Below, piece by piece: positions 1-9,702 of a stretch of 64,000 nt of DNA; positions within the stretch are counted from its first letter, which is position 1, and each line of letters opens with the position of its first letter. A program made the translations under genes and the position numbers. The notes beneath the pieces are model-generated. The model did no database searches. It was not told where the DNA came from and worked only from the letters and a program-made list of their open reading frames with translations. Source of the stretch: Venturia oleaginea (taxonomy: Eukaryota > Ascomycota > Dothideomycetes > Venturiales > Venturiaceae); contig JABMLP010000013.1 in assembly GCA_013176395.1 (NCBI GenBank), positions 1,592,868-1,656,867 on the forward strand, given 5' to 3'.

Positions 1-463
1 ATTGTCTTCTAGTGATAATTTGCTCTTCCATTGTGTCATCCGTGAAAGATAACCCACAGAAGCGGTGCAACTCAATATCCACATGAGTTCCGAATGAGCT
101 GGAACCTGCTTATCCATCAGCTCGAGTAATAGTGAATAGATAGAGTCCATCTCGTACATGGCTTTGAAAGAAAACAGTCGACCGTTTAGGATCCAAGCCA
201 ATAGCCAAAAGCACAGCCAAAGTTTCTTTCCGCCATTGCCTCAATCGCTCGGGATTTTGCTTGATAGTGACAGCATGGAGGTCTACTAGCGAATATATAA
301 GGTTCGTGCTCGCTTCCGCTTCATTCTGTTGATTGACCCATCCCTTCAGTGCACCTAGATAGTTTCCTAAATGGGGAATTCCAGTTGGTTGTATGCCTGA
401 GAATATCGTCTTCTTTCTTGGCCTGATGATGTTTTTGAGGCCAGACTTGACAGTTTGTGACAT
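1..463 (-). CDS. MSW1: Mitochondrial tryptophanyl-tRNA synthetase, N-terminal part (runs off the window)
   Basis: Class I aminoacyl-tRNA synthetase that charges tRNA-Trp, most likely the mitochondrial enzyme. The first exon carries the TrpRS nucleotide-binding signature, PTGIPHLGNYLGAL near residues 26-39 (HIGH-like), followed by SLVDLHAVT. An intron of 52 nt (106-157, GTACGA...AAGCAG) joins the exon ending in FFQSH to one beginning VPAHSELMW, the family's usual continuation, and the frame stays open to base 1. The KMSKS loop and the anticodon-binding domain lie outside the window. The start at 463 is the first ATG in frame; the N terminus before the Rossmann fold is short and basic (KSGLKNIIRPRKK), compatible with a mitochondrial presequence. 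Identity is well supported; the organellar assignment is inferred from bacterial-type sequence. Confidence 0.9.
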
Positions 464-689
464 TTGGTTGACAAATTCTGGTTTGATGTAGTGCGAGAGG
501 CTCGGTTTGATGCATGACGTTGATCCTTCGACTTACCTACTCGCGAAACCGCAAGTCTAGAGCGCCGCCACAACCAAGTCAACAACAACTCCAATCCGCC
601 CGTCCACGTCCTCCCAGCCTCATCGAATCTCTGTACATATCTCAACCACAAGCAACACAAATATAATCAACGCAAAACCACCAACCAAC

Positions 690-1671
690 ATGTCGTGGTC
701 AGGTAACCACTACCCCATAGATCCCGGCATAACAAGGAGTACTAACGGCATCGTAGGCTTCAAGAAGAAGGTCGACCGGGGCGTCACCCAAGTCATGATG
801 AAGACCGGTAAGGACTTCAATCCGCCATGACGAATGCCTCATCTTACAATCGGACCACAGGACAGGTAGAAAAGACAAACGATCGCGACTTTGAAACAGA
901 ACTCCGCCGGTACCGAACCATGGAATCCGCTGCGAACAAACTACAGAAGGAGGCGAAGGGCTATCTAGATTCATTACGAGGTACATCATCTCCCCCAAGC
1001 TATACAGGAGCTTAACGTTCCACAACGGCCACCCAGCTATACACCAAGACTAACACACCACCCTAACAGCAATGACAGCCTCACAAATGCGCATCGCCGA
1101 AACAATAGACGCCTTCTACGGCGACGCCGGAACCCGCGACGGCGTCTCCCGCTCCTACAAATCCGCCGTCGAAGACCTAGACGCTGAAACAATAAAAGCC
1201 CTCGACGGCCCCTACCGAAAATGCGTCCTAGAACCCATATCCCGCTTCTGCGCCTACTTCCCGGATATAAACGAATGCGTCAAAAAGCGCCAAAACAAAC
1301 TCACAGACTACGATGGTCTACGCGCCAAAGTCAAGAAGTTGACGGAGAAACCGGATAAAGACGTGCAGAAATTGCCCATGGCGGAGAGGGAGGCGGAGGC
1401 GGCGAGGAGTGCGTATGAAGGGTTGAATACACAGCTTTTGGATGAGCTGCCGCAGTTGATTGATTTGAGGGTGCCGTATTTGGATCCGAGTTTTGAGGCG
1501 TTGGTGAAGATTCAGTTGAGGTTTTGTGCCGAGGCGTACTCGAGGATGGCGCAGGTGCAGCAATTTTTGGACAAGGATACGAGGGAGCAATATGCAGAGG
1601 GGCATTTGGACGCAAGAGTGGAAGAGGTGCTGCAAGAGATCAGGGGGCTGAGCATCAGCGGGACGGTGTAG
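690..1671 (+). CDS. RVS161: BAR-domain protein Rvs161 (amphiphysin homologue)
   Basis: Membrane-curving BAR protein acting with Rvs167 in endocytic vesicle scission and actin-patch organisation. Four exons splice to 261 residues: 690-702, 757-807, 861-980 and 1070-1671; introns are 54, 53 and 89 nt, with CTAAC-type branch sites. The product begins MSWSGFKKKVDRG and runs as one helical BAR domain (FETELRRYRTMESAANKLQKE near residues 30-50, then a long charged helix region) to the C terminus. There is no SH3 domain, which separates Rvs161 from Rvs167; yeast Rvs161 is 265 residues. The tiny 13-nt first exon is easily missed, but the spliced frame is continuous. It converges with AOS1 across a 640-bp gap. 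Confidence 0.93.
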
Positions 1672-2313
1672 TGATGTTGCGTGGTAAGGTATGGCTTACG
1701 AGAGGGAATGATGTATGAAAGATGAGCACGGGCAGGATGGCAAAACATGGCGTACATGCATCATTATTGGGTGGGGGGGACTTTGTCACACGAAAGCTTA
1801 CGAGTTATTCGTGGGTATTTTTGAAAGAATAAGATCGTGTATAGCTTCAGCTAACCTTACGTAGGCGGATATTTCAATCACGTTTAAATTGATAAATCAG
1901 CTGGCATCTCATTTGATAGTTTGATATTCACTCTAGTTATGTACCCCATTGCAATGGGAAGGGCCAAATTATATATAGCCTGAGTCCCCCCAATCCTGAT
2001 CCCCAATCGTTGCGCAAGTCGCCTTCAACATTATTTCCTCGGTGCCGCTGAGCAGCCCAATCATGCTCCACTCGAGCTAAGAGACTCAAGCTTTTGAAGT
2101 CCCTGTCAATATATGCAGTCTGCAACGCTCAGCAAAGCATATGAGCCAGCCTCTCTCAGCTAGCAAGTAGCATATTCAGTCAATTCGATGCCTCAAAAAA
2201 TGTCGAACATGTTCAGGAGTCTCTCCACCACTTCATCCACTTCGATGATATAAAATCAGTCCAGAGGATCCTAAGGTCCCGCGCTTCTCTTCTCGCTGAC
2301 AATACGCAACTGC
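1672..2313. other. Intergenic, convergent gene ends
   Basis: Between the 3' ends of RVS161 and AOS1. AT-richer sequence expected to hold both 3' UTRs; I see no coding signal, repeat or RNA gene. Confidence 0.6.
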
Positions 2314-3775
2314 TCAACCCTCAATCACCATAGCGCTCGACGATCCACCAACAGCAGCAGCCGGTGCGACTGGGATAGTTGGAACGCCGTTCACAACAGC
2401 ATCAAATCCGTCATCGAAGATTGGATGCAACGAGTAGACGGGAGCCTGGAACTCTTCACCATCGAACATGACGAAGTTCTGAATCGGCTGTTCCCTAGCA
2501 CCCAGAACATTGATCACATCCTGTGCCAACTGTCCACCCAAGAATGCCGTGACTGGAGACATCTCTGAGCCAATATTCTGAAGGAAAGAGCGTAGGAATT
2601 CGGAACGGAGGGTCTCGATGGGTAGTTGGAGCTCCTTGTGTTTTTCAGTTGCTTTTGTGGTGAAGGCTTGGAGATCGGCATGAGAATGTGTTGGTACGCG
2701 ACCAAGTTCCTTTTCAAAGTCCCAGAGAGCGCGGAGGCACGGGAGGAGTGGCGTGACCTGCTTCAAGAGACGGGTGCGGTTGAGAATTTCGGAGGGGAGG
2801 GGCGAGCTGTTCGCAAGTAGGAGAGGAGTATAGAGTTCCTTCTTGACAACCACCTCTTTTAGCTCCCCATTTTCGCGCTTTGTCGTTGCTGAGACGATGC
2901 TGCGGGTTGTGCATTCGGGGCCCATTCGGGTGGGCATATTTGACTTCTTGCGCTCGATTTGGAAGGTGTGTGAGATGAGATCAGCGAAGATGTAGCCGTA
3001 CATGCCATGAGAGCCCCCTGCATAGAATGCCTTCTCTTTAATGCGCGAGGCTGCATTGAGTGTAGATGTAGTGGGAAAATCAAGATCTGTTGCGACGACA
3101 ATATCGAAGGTCTGGAAGAAGCCAGCCAAGTCAGGCTTATTGCGGACATCGCTGGTATCAACAGTGATCTCAACGCGAGGGTTGAGTTTGCGCATCTCTG
3201 GGGCAGCAGCTTCGGCGCGGTTTTTGCCTACGTCAGATTCCTGGATGAAGAATTGCGCGGCCAGATCATTTTCAGTGACAATCTCATGATCAATGATGGT
3301 GAGCTTTCCAATTCCGGCGAGGACCAGGTTCTTTGCGACTTCATTTGCGAGGGCTTTGACGCGGATGAGGAGGATGTTGGCTTTGCGGATGCTATAAGCC
3401 GTCAGCGTTGCGAATTATGGGATGTTACAGAGCTCTCTACTTAGGAATCAGCCCGCAACAGGTTTTCAATTGCTGGCGCGTGAGTCTGCTCCGGTCCTAT
3501 AGATTGGAAATGGAGAATCCACCGCAGCTTTGTTGTGTCCTGCTGCGTCCGAGTCCTGGCATGAAGCTGGACAAGCTCACTTCTCTTGCGCCTGAACGCC
3601 CCAAAGTCGAATCTGTCTATCGTAGAGGGCTATCTCATCTGTAACATATCAGTAAACAAGAGCGCGAAGTGAGAGCTGTAATTGATTCCCGTTACTTACC
3701 AGCGCTAATAGCCTCCGCCTGGGAGATTGCTTGCACCGTCTCCGCAGCTGCATCCTGTACCCCATTGTTCTCCAT
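2314..3775 (-). CDS. AOS1: SUMO-activating enzyme E1 subunit Aos1
   Basis: The Aos1/Rad31 half of the heterodimeric SUMO E1, which pairs with Uba2 to adenylate SUMO in the nucleus. Three exons (3700-3775, 3581-3638, 2314-3391; introns 61 and 189 nt) give 403 residues. The second exon carries the family hallmark LYDRQIRLWGVQAQE; the third begins with a ThiF-type Rossmann strand (ANILLIRVKALANEVAKNL, glycines of the usual GLxGLG motif partly replaced) and continues with GIGKLTIIDHE and AAQFF. There is no catalytic cysteine domain, as expected for Aos1. The C terminus has the FLGGQLAQDVINVLG helix typical of E1 adenylation folds. Yeast Aos1 is about 347 residues; the excess lies in a central insert and an Ala/Ser-rich tail. 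Start chosen at MENNGVQD, which splices cleanly onto the signature exon. The glycine substitution deserves a look but is not evidence of inactivity, since Uba2 binds the nucleotide. Confidence 0.9.
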
Positions 3776-4114
3776 GACTATGACTTGTTTATTGGCGAAT
3801 CGTGTTTGGTGGGTCGAGATGTTATTGAGTTGTCAATGCGGGTACAATTGTTTGGAGCAAGAGTTGTCAGCGTGTCGTGAACAATGTGTACCTAATGTGG
3901 GGTAGCAGCACCTGTTGGATTGAACTTGCACATCTCAGCGGCGAAGACGATGTGAGATGACCCGGCCTACTCTACCAGTACTCTAGCACCACGGTATACC
4001 ATATCAAAGTATACGCAGAAACATTTCTACCACCCAGCAAATCCGATCCCGACACGTATCTCCCGAATCGCCCACCGAATCGCATCGCCAATCCACGCCC
4101 GGTGACCCTCCGCC
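3776..4114. promoter_or_regulatory. Divergent promoter region between AOS1 and an unknown gene
   Basis: The starts of AOS1 (minus) and the next gene (plus) face away from each other across 339 bp, so both promoters must lie here. No convincing individual site is identified. Confidence 0.4.
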
Positions 4115-5981
4115 ATGGCAAATCGCAACCAGAACTTCGACTTCCCGCCCGCCTCAGATTCGAATCTGCGGATAGACTCTCTGACTGATCGCTTCCAAGA
4201 TCTCCGCCAGCAATTATTTCCGGATCAGGGTGAATCGTCAAACAGCCAGCGCCAGCAACGGCCGCACCACCGGTCCACTCCCTCCCATATCCACTCAACG
4301 AGATACCGAACTGGACGCCGGAGCACACTTTACAACACGCAAAATGAGCTACCACCTGTGGCAGTCTTGAGAATATCACGCTCCCCTTCCTCTTCGCCTG
4401 CAGCATATACACCCCCTACTCTACGATCAGGACGAAGTCGGCAGGCGAGCTGGAGACGGCGCTTCCGCAGAGAGATGCAGGACGGTACGGAGACGTTGGA
4501 GGACTTGATCCGGGACAGACCAGCTCGCCTTAATCAGTTGCACTGGCAACTGAATGGTGCGTGCCACCATTTTGGGGAGGTATACCATGGCTAACTCCAG
4601 CAGACACCGAATCCGCATTGCGCGCAACCGACGATTCTGCCCCGAGATTACACAGGTCGAAACGAAGAAAGATCACGGACGATACGAGCGAACCCAATGT
4701 CCCAGCATTCAAGTATGGGTATCACGGCCAGACTGTACCAGGACGATTAAATATGGAGATAGTCAGGTGCGATGGGGGCGAATGGGACCCCGCTAGAGAT
4801 TCAGTTGCCATGTCTCGAGAAAACCACAGAGCCGAGAATGTCCTTAAAGATGACAAGAGCGTGTATTGCACGAGGCATCCGGAGTGTAACCTTCTGTTGC
4901 GACATCGGGACGAGTCCATCTTTCATCTAGACAGCCTTACCATCAGGGCCCCAGAGACGGGCTATACTGCTCCGTGAGTTTTTCTGATTTGTTACTCACT
5001 AGTAACTAGTCAAATTCATCGTGGATAGCAGAATCTAATGAGGCGTAGCAGTCTCCAACAAGGTCTCGTTTTTGTGGGCATGACACCAGAGAGTTTAGTC
5101 AAAGGAAGTGCAGCTTACCATATTCGATATGGGGATTCCTCCTCGCAAACACGTTCGCCGTCACCATCCTCGGGTTCAGAAAGCATACCTCTTGTCGAAG
5201 CTCTTCACGATCGAGCCATTTGGGATGCATCGAGAGAGAGGATGTACCGAGATCATGATCTGAATGTTCCGGGTGCCAGTTACTCTGCCTCTAATCAACC
5301 CGAAAACACACGAAGAGCAGACTATCTGAGACGCTACCCCCGTAGGACGAGCTTTCGCGAGCCCGCTCATTCACGTTGGCCAACGAGGGACGAAGAGAAT
5401 GCGCAGAACGCATCGAATTTGGATAATTGCGATTGGCCTCCATTGGAATCTGTTGCAAGCAATGGCCTCACACGTGCACCGACGCCGCCACCTTTCACGG
5501 TCATAGCCGAGAGCGACGATGGTAGCGACGATGCATCTATTCGCACTGGATATTTACCGCCCATGGTTTTGAGAGACGATGGGAGCGACGAGTACAGAGA
5601 TGCTATTCGGGGCTTGCACTACGGGATTCCAAGACCGGCTCGGAGAACATCTCCTGGGCGAATAGAACCGAGATCAAATCCTGGGACTGAGGGTGATGGT
5701 GACGGTGAAAGTGAGGGAGGAAACGTCCTACAGCCTAGCGCTAGCTTTTTTATGGGTGAGCAGAGGAGTCGGATTACGATCAAGTTCGAGCCGCCTGTGT
5801 AAGTTTTGCAAAATTTATATTGAGGAGGTAGGTGGAGCTAATAATGGATAGGTCCGGGAGGTTTCTAATGCTGAAACTATTTAGTCCTCAATTGCATCAT
5901 GGGAAGAATATTGATATACAGTATATCCAGGTGAATGGGTTTGCAGGACCTAGATTCTTCCCCAAGATCGAGTTGAGGTAG
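4115..5981 (+). CDS. Conserved fungal protein of unknown function with a split conserved domain
   Basis: I do not know its function. Four exons (4115-4556, 4601-4973, 5052-5798, 5852-5981; introns 44, 78, 53 nt) give 563 residues. The first exon is Ser/Arg-rich and disordered-looking. The conserved core starts near residue 200: GRLNMEIVRCDGGEW, then DDKSVYCTRHPECNLLLRH, then the segment APETGYTAP joined across an intron to LQQGLVFVGM. A disordered acidic/Ser-rich insert of about 200 residues follows, and the last exon encodes a second conserved piece (GRFLMLKLFSPQ, then IDIQYIQVNGFAGPRFFP). The C-terminal strand pattern resembles the end of a jelly-roll (discoidin-like) fold, so the two pieces may form one beta-sandwich interrupted by the insert; that is inference. 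The first intron has tandem acceptors (4600 or 4603), both in frame. Gene model fairly sure, function not. Confidence 0.75.
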
Positions 5982-6777
5982 TCTAGTGCTCCTCGTGTCC
6001 TTACTTCAGATGACAAACAAAGATCAAGGTAGAGATAACGAAAGGCCGACCCATGCATATTTCGAGCGGTCGATATTTGTATGTATCATTGTACATCCAA
6101 GACCTTTAAGGTTGTAATACATGAAAGGATGTTGACATACATTGACTCCGCCACGCTACTAGTTACCCAACTTATGTCTTTGAACAAAAATACTGATGGC
6201 ATGATTCTATCATGCCGAACTCGAGATATTTTCGGTGATTCTCTGGTGATCTTATAGAGGAAATTGCTAGAGATTTTCAATGACAATAGTGAATGGGTGC
6301 TGAGACTACGGATCCTCCACTATCTTCATACTGGTCGCTGAAGGTATTGGCCATCTTGATATTGGTGTTGTTTGTATCAAGTCCCTTTCAATCGAAAAGT
6401 TTGATTTGCAGTACAAGGCGACCCCTGTCACTAGCTGCGTCAGAGGCTAAACTCGGGTGATAAAAATTTCGCCATGAAGTTTGCCATCAAGTGTAAACCA
6501 AAACCAAGAGACTCTGTAGCACTGTGCTTCATAAATTTGCCTGTTACTATTATACCAGATAGAAGGGCTCACCACTGTGTGCAACTTTCACTCGACGCCA
6601 CCTCACAGGTAGGTAAGTGTAGTCGTTCGTACCCGCAAAATCCCTACGCTTATCGATAGCCCACCAGCACCAGCCCACCAGCACCAGCCCACCTTACTTC
6701 CAAGTTCCCCTCCAACAGATTCTGCAACGACACTACAACCTCACCCACCCACCGTATCAAAAAAAAATCCGTTCAAT
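5982..6777. other. Intergenic, promoter side of ARB1
   Basis: No supported gene. A short direct repeat of CCACCAGCACCAG units lies near 6660-6690, about 90 bp before the ARB1 start, probably in its 5' UTR or core promoter. Confidence 0.5.
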
Positions 6778-8761
6778 ATGGTTTCCGCTTCGAAAGCCGC
6801 CCGCCAGGCCAAAAAGGAGGCCGATGGGAAGACCAAGAAGACTGCCAGCTCAAAGCTCAAGTCAGAGGCAAATTCTGGCGCCCCATCCAAAGCCTCTTCC
6901 ACCAATGGGGAGGACTACAACTCCGACGAGGAGGGAGCTTCTGCTGCTTTCCAGGAGAAGATCGCAAAACTCTCTCTCCAGGAAGACAAGGACGGTCTAA
7001 GTGACCGAGTCACGACCGGTGTGCTCTCCAGTTTGGAGGCCAGTCGCGATGTCAAAATTACCTCTGCCAGTTTGGTGTTCCACGGCAAAGTTCTATTCAA
7101 TGACACCCAGTTGGAGGTCACCTACGGACGACGATACGGCCTTCTCGGTGAGAACGGTTGCGGAAAGTCTACTCTCCTCAAGGCTATTGCCAAGCGCGAA
7201 TTCCCATTTCCAGAGCACATCGATATATACCTATTGAACCAGGGAGCTGCACCAAGTGAGCTCGGAGCTTTGGAATGGGTTGTCAAGGAGGCCGAGAACG
7301 AGATGGCCAGACTCGAAACAGTTGCTGAGGAGATTTTGGAGAGAGAAGGACCAGACAGCCCTATCCTCATGGATATGTACGACGTAAGTAGAGACTCCGA
7401 ACACTGGGAATTTTCGCAACTAACACTCTCTCGAGCGTATCGAAGGCATGGACCCTTCCACTTTCCAAGTACGAGCCTCCCTCATTCTTACTGGTCTCGG
7501 TTTCAACAAAAAGACTATCCACAAGAAGACCAAGGACATGTCCGGTGGATGGCGTATGCGTGTCGCTCTCGCCAAAGCTCTGTTCGTCAAGCCGGCCCTT
7601 CTACTCCTCGATGACCCCACCGCACATTTGGATCTCGAGGCCTGTGTGTGGCTCGAAGAATACATGAAGAAGTGGGACCGCACCCTCATTCTCGTTTCTC
7701 ACTCCATGGATTTCCTCAACGGTGTCTGTACAAACATGATCGACATGCGTCTCAAGCAGCTCTTGTACTATGGTGGAAACTACGACTCCTACCAAAAGAC
7801 TCGATCTGAACAAGAAGTCAACCAGATGAAGGCATATGAGAAACAGCAGGACGAAATCAAGCACATCAAGAAGTTCATTGCTTCCGCTGGTACATATGCC
7901 AATTTGGTCCGGCAGGCAAAGTCTCGCCAGAAGATTCTCGACAAGATGGAGGCTGATGGTTTCATTGAGAAAGTTGCCGAAGACCGTGTCTTCACTTTCC
8001 GCTTCGCAGATGTCGAGAAATTGCCTCCTCCAGTTTTATCCTTGGATGATGTTACATTCTCCTACAACGGCGAGGCGAAAGACAACCTGTATGAGAACCT
8101 TGACTTCGGTGTAGACATGGATTCCCGAACTGCGCTTGTGGGACCCAATGGCGTTGGTAAATCCACGCTTCTCAAGATTTTCACAGGCCAGTTGTCGCCA
8201 ACTAGCGGAACTGTCTCTCGACACACTCATCTCAAGCTCGGCATGTACACCCAGCACTCTGCTGATTCCCTTGATTTGACCAAGTGTGCCCTCGACTTCG
8301 TTCGTGACAAATACGCTTCCAAATCTCAAGATTACCAGTTTTGGCGCCAACAGCTCGGCAAGTATGGTTTGACCGGCGAATCTCAGACTGCACTCATGGG
8401 TACTCTCTCTGAAGGTCAGAGAAGCAGAGTCGTGTTCGCTCTCCTCGCCATCGAAGGACCTAACATGTTGCTGTTGGACGAGCCGACTAACGGTTTGGAT
8501 ATTCCAACCATCGACAGTTTGGCAGATGCCATTAATGCATTCAGTGGTGGAGTCGTCGTTGTGTCCCATGATTTCAGGTGAGCTTTGATGTTCACAATCG
8601 GGCTATCGTAGAGACATAACTAACATCTTGATAGATTGCTCGATAAGATTGCAAAGGACATCATGGTGTGCGAGAACAAGACCGTTCGCCGGTGGGACGG
8701 CAGCATTGGAGATTATAAGAACCATCTCCGAAAGAAGATGGTGGCGGCTGGTGCAGTTTAG
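6778..8761 (+). CDS. ARB1: ABC-F ATPase Arb1 (ribosome biogenesis)
   Basis: Soluble twin-ATPase of the ABCF2/Arb1 group, which shuttles between nucleus and cytoplasm and is needed for 40S and 60S subunit maturation. Exons 6778-7383, 7436-8577 and 8635-8761 (introns 52 and 57 nt) give 624 residues; yeast Arb1 is about 610. A Lys/Ala-rich N-terminal tail is followed by NBD1 with Walker [10 protein letters not shown] (residues 124-132), the signature region [15 protein letters not shown] and Walker [14 protein letters not shown], then the ABC-F linker ([15 protein letters not shown] in related form) and NBD2 with [18 protein letters not shown] and [11 protein letters not shown]. No membrane segments are present. 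In NBD1 the usual catalytic Glu after the Walker B Asp is Asp and the usual Asn is Ala; I recall the same in yeast Arb1, so this is probably a family trait. Confidence 0.95.
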
Positions 8762-9242
8762 AAAGATGCAGTTTCGAAAAGGGAAGGGGATATACGGCCG
8801 CACAACATCAACTCGCGGCTTGGTCAGGCCCAAAGAGCCCGCTCAACAATTGCATGATACCCCCTGGGCCTCTAGGAAGGCTCAACCTATGAGGGATCAT
8901 GTGCGATATGCTTGTGGAAGTAGACCGCATTCTTGTGTGTGGATATCACAATGTGCATGGTTGGTTTCAAGGAATAGAGGCGTTAATAGAATCATTGATA
9001 TTACGAAAAAATGAATGACATGCATCTATCACCTACACATCGATATATGCCTATCGTCTTCCCGCTCGCTGTATTGAATGTAACTTGCTGTTCGACAGAG
9101 AAAGGAACTTGAAATGAAGGGTCTATGCTTACCTTTTTTCCCCAATAATGCGTTGCTTGACGATTGACGTCGACCATTTTGTTTTCAAGATTGCTACCAG
9201 TATATGCCTTTATTAGATGCAGGCGCGCTTCATATGCCTACC
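8762..9242. other. Intergenic after ARB1
   Basis: ARB1 3' flank up to the first miniature element. No coding signal or RNA gene seen. Confidence 0.5.
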
Positions 9243-9512
9243 GTAGTTACTTGCGGAATTCGCTAGTACCTCGTACTCATACGAGCCTCGTAACACTCGT
9301 ATACAGCTTCGTAATCGAATTTTTTGTCTTATAGTCACGTTACCTAAATTCTAACGTACGATTCTTAGGAGAACTTTTATAGGGAAAAGAAAGCTTAGGG
9401 AAGGAGGATTATTATTCTCGAAGAAAGAAATATGTAATTCGAAGAATTAAGATACGATTACGAGGCTCGTAGACGTACGAGGCACTAGCGAATCCATACC
9501 GCAAGTAACTAC
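9243..9512. mobile_element. Miniature inverted-repeat element (MITE-like), 270 bp
   Basis: The left end GTAGTTACTTGCGG is repeated inverted at the right end, and the match continues inward for about 60 bp (TTCGCTAGTxCCTCGTAC, then ACGAGCCTCGTAA) with a 4-nt gap and a few mismatches. The centre is AT-rich with no ORF. A non-autonomous DNA element is the simplest reading. I could not settle a target-site duplication: TA occurs just outside on the left only, and the right side abuts a second inverted repeat. Confidence 0.7.
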
Positions 9513-9673
9513 CAGCGCGCCCCAGGACAGTCTCAACAACGAATGACAACAGGTCTCTAGCAGGGTTAATTCACCAATCAGTGATATCATATCTTGAGAT
9601 ATATATGCTGATCAGCTTACCAGCCAATAGATACCAATCAAACTCGTTGAAATCGTCCTGGGGCGCGCTGGTG
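9512..9673. repeat. Second inverted-repeat element abutting the MITE
   Basis: CCAGCGCGCCCCAGGA at 9512-9527 is repeated inverted and perfectly at 9658-9673, and similarity extends to about 27 bp per arm with three mismatches. The 160-bp unit has no ORF. Sequence left of the MITE (GCAGGCGCGCTTC) weakly resembles this arm, so the MITE may have inserted beside or into an older copy. Confidence 0.55.
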
Positions 9674-9702
9674 CAAGCAGAGATGATTTGATCCGCCAAC
9701 AT

